From Streptomyces sp. McG3 (GTDB taxonomy: Bacteria > Actinomycetota > Actinomycetes > Streptomycetales > Streptomycetaceae), in the NCBI RefSeq assembly GCF_018619185.1, contig NZ_JAAXYC010000053.1:1-35521 (forward strand): 35,521 nt of DNA, given 5' to 3'. The position numbers were made by a program, and so were the translations under genes. Shown one piece after another: positions 16,132 through 24,465 of the stretch (positions within the stretch are counted from its first letter, which is position 1; each line of letters starts with the position of its first letter). Below the pieces are notes generated by a model. That model was not told the origin of the DNA. It worked only from the letters and a program-made list of their open reading frames with translations, and did no database searches.

Positions 16132-18711
16132 GTGAGAACCACACTCGTCCGCCGAGGTGTGGGTGCCGTTCTGCCCCTGGCTCTGGCCGGGGCGATGGGC
16201 GTCGCGCTGCTCACGCAGCCGGCCCAGGCGCAGCCGAACTCCCCTTCGGCCGCCACGGCATCGAACGCGTCCCAGCCGTCCCGCCCCGCCGGGTCGGCCG
16301 ACCCCGCGCCGCAGGCGCGGCAGTCCCCCACCTCGGACACCGGCCACCGGGCCGAGGACCGGTTGAAGGCGTCCCAGCTCCCCCCGCTGAGCGCCGACAA
16401 GTCCCCCCTCAAGGAGGCCTACGGCGAGCACGACGTCCCGTTCGACCGGGGCGCGGGCAAGAAGTCCTCGGCGAAGGCGGCCGCCGCGTGCGACCCGGCC
16501 GACTTCACCGGACGCACCGGAAGTGAACTGGTGCGCTTCATCAAGGCGTCCACCACGGACTGTGTGAACACCCTGTTCAGCCTCACCGGCAACAGTGCCC
16601 AACTGGCCTTCCGTGAGGCGCAGATGACGTCGGTGGCCTACGCGCTGCGCGACAACGCCGCCTACTACCCCGGGGACGCGAGCACCGGCACCCCGCAGCT
16701 CGTGCTGTACCTCCGCGCCGGGTACTACGTGCAGTGGTACAACCCGGACGTCGTCGGACCGTACGGCCCCGCCCTGGGGACCGCCATCCGCTCGGGCCTC
16801 GACGCGTTCTTCGCCGGCCCCCGGTCGCGCGACGTCACCGACGCCAACGGCGAGACGCTCTCCGAGGCGGTCATCCTGATCGACAGCGCCCAGGAGAACG
16901 CCCGGTACATCTCCGTCGTCAAGCGGATGCTGGCGGACTACGACTCCACCTGGAACGCGTCCTCACGGATGCTCGCCGCGGTCAACAACGTGTACACGGT
17001 GACCTTCCGGGGCCACCAGGTGCCCGCGTTCGTCAGCGCCGTCGAGTCGGACCCGAGCCTCATCGACTCGCTGCACCGCTTCGCCGCCGACCACCTCTCC
17101 CTGCTGGAGGGCGACCAGGCGTACCTGACCTCCAACGCCGGACGTGAGCTGGGCCGCTTCCTCCAGCACACCAGCCTGCGGAGCAAGGTCCGCCCGCTGG
17201 CCACCGCCCTGCTCCGGGACACCTCCATCACCGGCCCCACCGCCCCGCTCTGGGTGGGCATAGCGGAGATGGCCGACTACTACGACAAGGCGAACTGCGC
17301 GACGTACGGCGTCTGCGACCTCCAGGAGCGCCTCAAGCGCGAGGTCCTGCCGGTCCGGCACACCTGCAGCCCCAGCATCCGCATCCTGGCCCAGCAGATG
17401 ACGTCCGCCGAGCTGAGCGCCAGCTGTACCAGCCTCATCGAGCAGGACGCCTACTTCCACCGGATCGCCAAGGACAACGGCCCGGTCGCCGACGACAACA
17501 ACACCGCCATCGAGGTGATCGCCTACGACTCCAGCGCCGACTACCAGACCTACGCCGGCGCGATGTACGGGATCGACACCAACAACGGCGGCATGTACCT
17601 GGAGGGCGACCCCTCCGTCGTGGGCAACCAGCCCCGGTTCATCGCCTACGAGGCCGAGTGGCTGCGACCGGACTTCCACATCTGGAACCTCAACCACGAG
17701 TACACCCACTACCTCGACGGCCGCTTCACCATGTACGGCGACTTCGCCGCCAACATGACCACGCCCACCATCTGGTGGGTCGAGGGCTTCGCCGAGTACA
17801 TCTCCTACCACTACCGCCAGGAGCCCTACACGGCGGCGATGACCGAGGCGGGCAAGGGCACCTACGCCCTGTCCACCCTGTTCAGCACCGACTACAGCCA
17901 CGACACCACCCGGGTCTACCGCTGGGGCTACCTCGCCGTGCGGTACATGCTGGAGAAGCACCCCGCCGACCTGGACAAGGTGCTCGCCCACTACCGCGCC
18001 GGCGAGTGGAGTGCCGCCCGCACCTACCTCACCAGCACCGTCGGCACCCGCTACGACAGCGACTGGAAGACCTGGCTGGCGGCGTGTGCCGCCGGTGACT
18101 GCGGTGGCGGCGGCCAGCCGGGCAACCGGGCCCCCACCGCCGACTTCACCGCCGCGGTCAAGGATCTGACGGTCACCCTCACCGACCGCTCCACCGACGC
18201 CGACGGCACCATCGCCTCCCGTGCCTGGGACTTCGGCGACGGCACCACCTCCACCCAGAGCAGCCCCGCCAAGACCTACAGCGCCGCGGGCAGCTACACC
18301 GTCCGGCTGACCGTGACCGACGACAAGGGCGCCGCGGCCACCACCACCCGGACGGTCACCGTGGCCGGCGGCCCCACCGTCGGCGAGTGCACCGACCCCG
18401 ACACCCGCGTGCTGGGCAAGAACTGCCGCCGCGCCAACCTCTCCGCCACCACCGGCAACTACGCCTACCACTACCTGAACATTCCGGCCGGCACCAAGAC
18501 GCTGAAGATCACCGTCAGCGGCGGCACCGGCAACGCCGACCTCTACTACAGCAACGCCAACTGGGCCACCACGGGCGCCCACACCAACCGGGCCACCGGC
18601 GCCGGCAACTCCCACACCCTGACCATCAGCAACCCGCCGTCCGGCGCCAACTTCATCAGCCTCCACGCGGCGGCCGCCTTCAGCGGGGCCACCGTCACCA
18701 CCGAGTACTGA
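16132..18711 (+). CDS. Secreted microbial collagenase (M9)
   Basis: The 859-residue protein starts at GTG with GGAGGAAA upstream. A longer in-frame start at 15970 lies inside the operator and would put about 54 unlikely residues before the signal peptide. The Sec signal ends near AQA (about residue 32). The M9 activator and peptidase regions follow, with the zinc motif HEYTH at 522-526 and a third-ligand candidate E551 in WWVEGFAEY. A PKD domain spans about residues 664-745 (WDFGDGTTST). A C-terminal PPC-type collagen-binding domain spans about 750-859 (GNADLYY). It would cut native collagen outside the cell and supply peptides to the transporter encoded upstream. Operator site D links it to the gntR regulon. 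Confidence 0.93.
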   Translation: MRTTLVRRGVGAVLPLALAGAMGVALLTQPAQAQPNSPSAATASNASQPSRPAGSADPAPQARQSPTSDTGHRAEDRLKASQLPPLSADKSPLKEAYGEHDVPFDRGAGKKSSAKAAAACDPADFTGRTGSELVRFIKASTTDCVNTLFSLTGNSAQLAFREAQMTSVAYALRDNAAYYPGDASTGTPQLVLYLRAGYYVQWYNPDVVGPYGPALGTAIRSGLDAFFAGPRSRDVTDANGETLSEAVILIDSAQENARYISVVKRMLADYDSTWNASSRMLAAVNNVYTVTFRGHQVPAFVSAVESDPSLIDSLHRFAADHLSLLEGDQAYLTSNAGRELGRFLQHTSLRSKVRPLATALLRDTSITGPTAPLWVGIAEMADYYDKANCATYGVCDLQERLKREVLPVRHTCSPSIRILAQQMTSAELSASCTSLIEQDAYFHRIAKDNGPVADDNNTAIEVIAYDSSADYQTYAGAMYGIDTNNGGMYLEGDPSVVGNQPRFIAYEAEWLRPDFHIWNLNHEYTHYLDGRFTMYGDFAANMTTPTIWWVEGFAEYISYHYRQEPYTAAMTEAGKGTYALSTLFSTDYSHDTTRVYRWGYLAVRYMLEKHPADLDKVLAHYRAGEWSAARTYLTSTVGTRYDSDWKTWLAACAAGDCGGGGQPGNRAPTADFTAAVKDLTVTLTDRSTDADGTIASRAWDFGDGTTSTQSSPAKTYSAAGSYTVRLTVTDDKGAAATTTRTVTVAGGPTVGECTDPDTRVLGKNCRRANLSATTGNYAYHYLNIPAGTKTLKITVSGGTGNADLYYSNANWATTGAHTNRATGAGNSHTLTISNPPSGANFISLHAAAAFSGATVTTEY

Positions 18712-18728
18712 CCCGCTGCTTACCCCCC

Positions 18729-18763
18729 GGCCGGGGTCGGCGCCATCGGCGCCGGCCCCGGCC
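18729..18763 (+). terminator. Strong terminator after the collagenase gene
   Basis: Arms 18729-18744 and 18748-18763 form a 16-bp stem, interrupted only by one T-G wobble, with a three-base ATC loop. It starts 17 bases after the collagenase stop. Confidence 0.85.
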
Positions 18764-18907
18764 TCTCCGGCGAGGGCCCTCGCCCGCCCGGGTTCGCGGG
18801 CCCCGGGGCGGATGACCGTCGGCCGAAGGGCGTTGTCAGTGCCTCCCCATAGAGTCGAAGCATCACTCGGGGGAGCACCGGGGAGCACCGGACGAAGGAG
18901 CAGAAGC

Positions 18908-19966
18908 ATGTCCGCCAACAGGATCCAGCACAAGGTGAATCACGTCGCTCTGGTCGTGGACGCCTCGGGTTCCATGTACCAGCACCAGAGTCAGCTCATC
19001 CGCGTCGTGGACGAGTTCGTGGCGGGGCTGAAGGCCGAGTCGGACAGCCTCGGCCATGAGACGCGGATCAGTCTCTACTCCTTCGACCACCGGGTGGAGA
19101 ACCTGGTCTGGGACATGGACGTGAAGCATCTTCCCTCCATGCGGGGGCTGTACAAGGTCAACAACGGCGCCACCGCCCTCATCGAGGCCTCGCTGAAGTC
19201 CCTGGACGACCTGGGACACATCTGGGAGGAGTACGGCGAGCACAGCTTCCTCCAGATCGTGGTGACGGACGGTGAGGAGAACGCCTCCGGTGGCGACCGT
19301 CGGCACGACGGCGACATGACCATCCTCGGCCCCTGGCTCGACCGGATCACCGCGAAGATGAACGGCCTGCCGGGGCACTGGACCTCCGCGATCCTCGTTC
19401 CGAACTCCCTGGCGAAGCGCACCGCCCAGAACTACGGCTTCCCGGCCGGCAACATCGCCATCTGGGACGCGGACTCCCAGAAGGGCGTCGAGGACGCGAT
19501 CGGCACCGTGCGCGCCGCCGCCACCAGCTTCCTGCGCGGTCGCGAGCAGGGCGTGCGCGGCACGAAGAACCTGTTCGCCGTCGGCCAGGACATATCGGTC
19601 GACGACGTCCGGGCCAACCTCGAACCGGTCGCGGCCGACAAGTACCGGCTGCTGAAGGTCGACAAGGAGATGGAGATCCGCGCCTTCGTCGACTCGCATC
19701 CGGGCGTCACCTACGAACGCGGCTCCTGCTACTACCAGTTGGGCACCCGGGTGCAGGTGCAGCCCGACAAGGAGGTCATCGTGGTCGAGAAGGACACCGA
19801 CCGCGCCTACACGGGCGAGGCGGCGCGCAACCTCCTGTTCGGCGCCGGAGTCCGGGGGACCGTCTCGGTGAAGGCCGGCAACAACCCCAAGCTGGAGGTC
19901 TATGTGCAGAGCCGTTCGGTGAACAGGAAGCTCAAGGCCGATACGCGCCTGCTCATCATGCTCTGA
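18908..19966 (+). CDS. vWA-domain protein
   Basis: The 352-residue cytoplasmic protein has an N-terminal von Willebrand factor A domain (about residues 8-205). A complete MIDAS metal site is visible: D18-x-S20-x-S22, the threonine in NNGATAL and D121 in VTDGEE. The C-terminal 130 or so residues form a second region I do not recognise, with YQLGTRVQVQPDKEVIVVE and a basic end. No signal or membrane segment is seen. The ATG follows AAGGAG (18895-18900); an upstream in-frame start at 18812 lacks a good site. It is convergent with the LysE-type gene with no gap. Function is unknown; MIDAS vWA proteins usually mediate metal-dependent protein contacts. Confidence 0.8.
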   Translation: MSANRIQHKVNHVALVVDASGSMYQHQSQLIRVVDEFVAGLKAESDSLGHETRISLYSFDHRVENLVWDMDVKHLPSMRGLYKVNNGATALIEASLKSLDDLGHIWEEYGEHSFLQIVVTDGEENASGGDRRHDGDMTILGPWLDRITAKMNGLPGHWTSAILVPNSLAKRTAQNYGFPAGNIAIWDADSQKGVEDAIGTVRAAATSFLRGREQGVRGTKNLFAVGQDISVDDVRANLEPVAADKYRLLKVDKEMEIRAFVDSHPGVTYERGSCYYQLGTRVQVQPDKEVIVVEKDTDRAYTGEAARNLLFGAGVRGTVSVKAGNNPKLEVYVQSRSVNRKLKADTRLLIML

Positions 19967-20611
19967 TCATGCTCTGGCCGGTGCCGAGGTGTCCGTCGCC
20001 ACCGACACGGCGAGCAGGCCCAACGCCGTGCCCATCAGGTAGCGCTGAGCGCGGAGCCAGGAGGGACGGCGGGCGAGGAAGACGGCGATGGCTCCCGCCG
20101 CCAGGACGATGCCCAGATTGACGGTGAGGGCCACCGCGATCTGGACGGAGCCCAGCAGAAAGCCCTGGAGCAGGACGTTTCCCGCCTCCAGGCTGATGAA
20201 CTGCGGGATGAGGGAGAGGTACATGATGGCGATCTTCGGGTTGAGCAGATTCGTCGTCAGGCCCATCGTGAACAGCTTGCGCGAGGAGTCGTGCGGCAGC
20301 TCCTCGGGGGTGAAGACGGACAGCCCCCCGGGCCTCAGGGCGTTCCAGGCCAGATAGGCGAGGTAGGCGGCGCCGGCCAGCTTCACGGCCACGTACAGCT
20401 CGGGCACCGCGAGGAAGACCACCGACAGTCCGAGATTCGTGGCCAGCAGATAGACCAGGAAGCCCACGGCCACACCGCCCAGGGAGACCACTCCCGCGCG
20501 TCGCCCCTGGGTGATGCTCCGGGAGACGAGATAGATCATGTTGGGCCCCGGGGTGAGCACCATGCCCAGGGCGACCATCGCGACCCCCAGCACCCCGCTC
20601 AGCTCAACCAT
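19967..20611 (-). CDS. LysE/RhtB-family amino acid exporter
   Basis: The 214-residue membrane protein has about six hydrophobic helices. It carries the family's N-terminal signature TPGPNMIYLVSRSITQGRRAG and the central NLLNPKIAIMYLSLIPQF. Members export amino acids such as homoserine, threonine or lysine. It is divergent from a MocR-type regulator gene across a region with two nested palindromes, the usual layout for a regulator controlling its neighbour. Substrate cannot be read from sequence. Confidence 0.88.
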   Translation of the reverse strand: MVELSGVLGVAMVALGMVLTPGPNMIYLVSRSITQGRRAGVVSLGGVAVGFLVYLLATNLGLSVVFLAVPELYVAVKLAGAAYLAYLAWNALRPGGLSVFTPEELPHDSSRKLFTMGLTTNLLNPKIAIMYLSLIPQFISLEAGNVLLQGFLLGSVQIAVALTVNLGIVLAAGAIAVFLARRPSWLRAQRYLMGTALGLLAVSVATDTSAPARA

Positions 20612-20680
20612 GCTCGCCCGCCACTCTGTTCATGGGGTGCCGGTCGGGTCCGGCACCCTGTGCACCGGCCCCCCGCGACC

Positions 20681-20746
20681 GGTGCAATCGGAGTCTAGGT
20701 TTGCCGCCCTTCTCGGTTCAATACCTGGTATTGCACTCGGTGCAAT
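20681..20746. promoter_or_regulatory. Nested palindromes between exporter and MocR gene
   Basis: CAATACCTGGTATTG (20719-20733) and TTGCACTCGGTGCAA (20731-20745) are two perfect palindromes with 3-base centres that share TTG. The octamer GGTGCAAT occurs as a direct repeat at 20681-20688 and 20739-20746. MocR regulators commonly bind direct repeats plus an inverted element, so this is a strong operator candidate. Confidence 0.65.
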
Positions 20747-20809
20747 GTCGTGCTTGGATGCCGCTCGCCAGGGATTCGATGCCCAACGCTCACCAGGGAG
20801 GCGAAGCCC

Positions 20810-22153
20810 GTGAAGGACTTCCGGTCCGTTGCCGACGAGGTGGCGGAGGAGATCGCGGCGGGGCGGCTGAAGGGCGGAGAACGACTGCCTCCGCAGCGGC
20901 AGTTCGCCCGGCTCCACGCCATCGCCGACTCCACCGCCGCCCGCGTCTACCAGGAGCTGGCCCGCCGGGGCCTCACCGTCGGCCAGGTCGGGCGCGGCAC
21001 GTTCGTCACGGAGGCGCCCGGCGCTCCCGCTCCCGCCCCGGCCCTCTCCGAGCCCGCCGACAGCAGGGTCGACCTGGAGCTCAACCACCCCGTCGTCCCC
21101 GAACAGGCCGGGCTGCTCGCCGCCGGCCTGGAGAAGCTGGTGCGCTCCGACCGCCTGGAGTCGGTCCTCCGCCCGGTCGGGCCCGCCGGTACCCCCGCCG
21201 CCCGCGAGGCCGCCGCCGGTCTCCTCGCGCGCGGGCGGTGGCGGCCCGGCCCGGAACGGATCCTGTTCGCGGGCAACGGCCGGCAGGCCATCTCCGCCGC
21301 CGTCGCCGCGCTGACCCGGCCGGGCGCCCGGCTGGGCGTCGAGGAGTTCACCTATCCGGTGCTGAAGGCCATCGCCGCTCGGCTCGGCGTCACCCTCGTG
21401 CCCCTGGCCATGGACGGGGACGGGCTGATCCCGGAGGCGGTGGAGGAGGCGCACCGCGCGGATCCGCTGCACGCCGTCTACGTACAGCCGGTCCTCCACA
21501 ACCCCTTGTCCCTCACCATGCCCGCGCGGCGGCTCGACGACCTGGCCGACGTGCTGCTGACATCGGGGATCTTCGCGATCGAGGACGCCGTCTGGGCCTT
21601 CCTCCGGGACGACGTGGCGCCCCTCGCCTCGCGGGCCGCCGAGCGGACCGTCGTCGTCGACAGCCTCTCCAAACGCCTGTCCCCGGGGCTGACCCTCGGA
21701 TTCGCCGTGGCCCCCGCCGCGACGGCCGGCCGGGTCGCGGGGGCTCTGCGATCCGGTGGTTGGACACCCATGCGCTTCCCTCTGGAAGCGATGGCCCAGT
21801 GGCAGACGGATGGCGCCGCCGACGTCCTCGTGCGGTCGAAACAGCGCGAGGCCGGGGCGCGGCAGGAGATCGCCCACCGGCACCTCGGGGACTTCCGTAC
21901 GCGCAGCGACCCCTCCTCGTACTACCGCTGGTGGGAGCTGCCCAGCCCCTGGCGCGCCGACACCTTCGTCGCCGCCGCCGCGCGGCACGGCATCGCGGTG
22001 ACCCCGGCCGCGGCGTTCGCCGCGGGCCGCCCCCGGGGCCCGCAGGCGGTCCGCCTCGGCCTGGCGTCACCCACGCGGGAGACCCTCTCCCGGGCCCTCG
22101 CGACCCTCGCCGACCTCGCCCGGTCCGCTCCGGACGACTTCGCGGGGGAGTGA
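20810..22153 (+). CDS. MocR-family regulator (GntR HTH fused to aminotransferase-like domain)
   Basis: The 447-residue protein has an N-terminal GntR winged helix (about residues 1-67, with RLPPQRQFARLHAIADSTAARVY). A linker leads to a fold-type I PLP domain with the Schiff-base lysine K288 in SLSKRLSPG. MocR proteins use PLP or an amino-acid adduct as effector and usually regulate a divergently transcribed gene, here the LysE-type exporter. The GTG start follows GGGAGG (20796-20801); a start at 20750 lacks a site and would overlap the promoter. No separate enzyme role is implied. Confidence 0.85.
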   Translation: MKDFRSVADEVAEEIAAGRLKGGERLPPQRQFARLHAIADSTAARVYQELARRGLTVGQVGRGTFVTEAPGAPAPAPALSEPADSRVDLELNHPVVPEQAGLLAAGLEKLVRSDRLESVLRPVGPAGTPAAREAAAGLLARGRWRPGPERILFAGNGRQAISAAVAALTRPGARLGVEEFTYPVLKAIAARLGVTLVPLAMDGDGLIPEAVEEAHRADPLHAVYVQPVLHNPLSLTMPARRLDDLADVLLTSGIFAIEDAVWAFLRDDVAPLASRAAERTVVVDSLSKRLSPGLTLGFAVAPAATAGRVAGALRSGGWTPMRFPLEAMAQWQTDGAADVLVRSKQREAGARQEIAHRHLGDFRTRSDPSSYYRWWELPSPWRADTFVAAAARHGIAVTPAAAFAAGRPRGPQAVRLGLASPTRETLSRALATLADLARSAPDDFAGE

Positions 22154-22190
22154 GGGCGTGCTTCCCGACGGGCGGACGTGATCCTCACGC

Positions 22191-22239
22191 CGGGAGCCGG
22201 GAGCCGGGAGCCGGGAGCCGGAAGCCGGAAGCCGGAAGC
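22191..22239. repeat. Heptanucleotide tandem repeat
   Basis: Seven consecutive 7-base units, four CGGGAGC followed by three CGGAAGC, lie in the 104-base gap between the convergent MocR and photolyase genes. The clean split into two variants suggests block-wise slippage. It lies outside any supported coding region. Confidence 0.85.
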
Positions 22240-22257
22240 CGCGGTCGGGGCCGACCA

Positions 22258-23775
22258 TCAGGGCGCGCGGTCCCCCCGTGCCGAGGTCTCCTCCAGGAGC
22301 CCGTCGAGATCCTTCAGCCGGTCCAGGCCCTTGACCGCCCTCGCCATGCGGTGGTTGGCGCCCAGCGCGGTCCGGTGGCGGTGCAGGAAGGCCCAGTAGC
22401 CCGCCGTGTACGGGCAGGCGTGTTCGCCGGTCCGGTCGGTGGGGCGGTAGGCGCAGGGGGAGCACAGGTCGCTCATCCTGTTGATGTAGGCGCCGCCGGA
22501 GGTGTACGGCTTGGTCGTCATCCGGCCGCCGTCCGCGTACTGCGACATGCCGACGACGTTGGGGAGCATCACCCAGTCGTAGCCGTCCACGAAGCAGCGG
22601 TGGAACCAGTCGGTCACGGCGGCCGGGTCCCAGCCGTCCTGCAGAGCACGGCTGCCCAGCACCATCAGGCGCGGGATGTGATGGGTCCAGCCGGTGTCCC
22701 GCACCTGGGCCAGAGCGGTGGACAGGCAGTTCGCGGTGACCGCGTCCGCGTCCAGGTCGAGGAACCAGTCGGGCAGCGGCGTGGTGTGGCGCAGCGCGTT
22801 GCGGCCCCGGTAGTCCTCGCCGAAGTGCCAGTAGAGCTGCCACACGTACTCCCGCCAGCCGGCGATCTGGCGCACGAAGCCCTCGACGCTGTTGAGCGGT
22901 GCCCCGCCGGAGCGCCAGGCCTTCTCGGCCCGCTCGACGCACTCGGCCGGGTCCAGGAGGCCCAGGTTGAGGGGGACGGACAACAGGCTGTGGCTCATCG
23001 TGGGGTCGGCCGCGAGCATCGCGTCCTCGTAGCGGCCGAAGTCGCCGAGCCGGTGCGAGACGAAGCGCCGGAGCGCGGCCAGCGCCTCCCGCCGGGTGAC
23101 GGGGAAGCGGCGGGGGCCGTCGCGGCCGACGAACGAGACCTCCCCGTCACGCTCCCACCGGTCGAGGTCGTGGCGCACCTCGTCATCGGTCTCGTCCTCG
23201 GCCGGGCTGTACGGAGCGGGCGCCTCCAGGGTCGAACAACCCCGGGGCGGCGGCTCCCGGTTGTCGTGGTCGAGGTTCCACGTCCCCCCGGCGGGCTCGT
23301 CGCCGTCCATGAGCAGCTCGTGGCGCCGGCGGACCCACCGGTAGAAGCCCTCCATCCGCAGACGGTCGCCGGTCTGCTCCTCGGCCCACGCCCCGAACTC
23401 CGTCCGCGTCAGCAGGAAGCCCCGGGCGCCGAGGACGTCGACCTCGTCCCGGGCGGTGACGAAGTCCAGCGCGGCGCGGGAGGTCGGGTGGCAGACCGTC
23501 AGGCGGTTCCCGCGCCCGCCGAACCCTGCCTCCGCCAGCCCGTCCGCGTAACTCTCGGCCTGCACGTAGCGGACCCGGTCGCCCAGTTCGGCCGCCCGGT
23601 GCCGCATCGCGGAGAGGACGAGGTGGGCCTTGGCCCGGTGGAAGCGACGTCTGCGCAGCACGGACCGGGCCTCGATCATCAGGACGGGGGCGTGTGCGTC
23701 CGGTCCGCCGTGGCGGGGGTCCAGGAAGTGGGGGCCGAGCTGGTCCCCGAAGAGCCAGTGGGTGCGTGGTGCCAT
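22258..23775 (-). CDS. phrB: PhrB-type iron-sulfur (6-4) photolyase / bacterial cryptochrome
   Basis: The 505-residue flavoprotein belongs to the deoxyribodipyrimidine photolyase-related (FeS-BCP) group. The opening HWLFGDQLGPH is typical. Four cysteines for the [4Fe-4S] cluster are at C350, C438, C441 and C454, the same residue numbers I recall for Agrobacterium PhrB, which supports the chosen start. The C-terminal FAD region contains the GWREYVWQLYW and NRMSDLCSPCAY segments. These enzymes repair (6-4) photoproducts in light. The Shine-Dalgarno site is weak. The frame is open far upstream, but that extension is non-conserved low-complexity sequence. Confidence 0.9.
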   Translation of the reverse strand: MAPRTHWLFGDQLGPHFLDPRHGGPDAHAPVLMIEARSVLRRRRFHRAKAHLVLSAMRHRAAELGDRVRYVQAESYADGLAEAGFGGRGNRLTVCHPTSRAALDFVTARDEVDVLGARGFLLTRTEFGAWAEEQTGDRLRMEGFYRWVRRRHELLMDGDEPAGGTWNLDHDNREPPPRGCSTLEAPAPYSPAEDETDDEVRHDLDRWERDGEVSFVGRDGPRRFPVTRREALAALRRFVSHRLGDFGRYEDAMLAADPTMSHSLLSVPLNLGLLDPAECVERAEKAWRSGGAPLNSVEGFVRQIAGWREYVWQLYWHFGEDYRGRNALRHTTPLPDWFLDLDADAVTANCLSTALAQVRDTGWTHHIPRLMVLGSRALQDGWDPAAVTDWFHRCFVDGYDWVMLPNVVGMSQYADGGRMTTKPYTSGGAYINRMSDLCSPCAYRPTDRTGEHACPYTAGYWAFLHRHRTALGANHRMARAVKGLDRLKDLDGLLEETSARGDRAP

Positions 23776-23909
23776 GAGGTGCGTCTGTCCTGCCGTCGGG
23801 TACCCCTCCGCCAGGCTAGGGAAGGCAGGGGAGGCCCCGGCGACGCCACGCCGGGCGCCGGGAACCGCCGTCCGCCGGGCGGGCGGCGACGGCGGTTCGA
23901 CGGCCGGCC

Positions 23910-24350
23910 CTATCGCGACGAGGACGCCGCGGTCATCCGCCGCAGCCCCGTGTACTGGAGCGCGGAGTAGACCGCCACGATCACGGCGCCGATCAGCAGG
24001 AACACCACCCCGAAGCCGTTGAGCGGCACGAAGTCGGCGAAGGCCGTCACCACGCACCCGACCGCGCACAGGGCGTTCACGGCGACGACGGTCCTGGCCA
24101 GGGCGGGCGGGATCACCGGATAGCCGGCGATCAGGGCCAGGGAGGCCGCCCCGCCGATCTGGAAGATCCCGAACGCCACGGCGAAGGCGACCGGCATCCC
24201 GGTCGCGGAGCCGAGCGGCGCGGCCGCCGCGACGAGCACGACGCCCATCACGGCGGTGCTCGCACTGTCGACGCGCAGCACCAGGCGGAGGAACCGGGCG
24301 GCGTCCCGAGCGGGAGCCACCGTCGCGGACGGGGTGAGGGTGTACGTCAT
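23910..24350 (-). CDS. Small four-helix membrane protein, unknown function
   Basis: The 146-residue protein has four hydrophobic stretches (about residues 27-48, 52-75, 84-104 and 112-134). The short cytoplasmic ends are rich in Ala/Arg/Ser. The ATG has GAAGGAG upstream. It is divergent from an MmyB-type XRE regulator gene, and the perfect palindrome at 24411-24431 lies between them. That arrangement suggests the regulator controls it. I do not recognise a family with a known function. Confidence 0.75.
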   Translation of the reverse strand: MTYTLTPSATVAPARDAARFLRLVLRVDSASTAVMGVVLVAAAAPLGSATGMPVAFAVAFGIFQIGGAASLALIAGYPVIPPALARTVVAVNALCAVGCVVTAFADFVPLNGFGVVFLLIGAVIVAVYSALQYTGLRRMTAASSSR

Positions 24351-24410
24351 CTCGGATCTCCTTCGGCCGGTGGGGTCGGTGACACCGTGCCACGCGCAGC
24401 GGCCCGCACT

Positions 24411-24431
24411 CCATGACCTCCCAGGTCATGG
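24411..24431. promoter_or_regulatory. 21-bp palindromic operator candidate
   Basis: CCATGACCT, a CCC centre and AGGTCATGG form a perfect 9-bp inverted repeat between the divergent membrane-protein and XRE-regulator genes. It lies 35 bases before the regulator start and 61 bases before the membrane protein start, well placed to act on both. Confidence 0.65.
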
Positions 24432-24465
24432 ACGCTTGACGGCGGACCACCGATACGGTGGGGTC

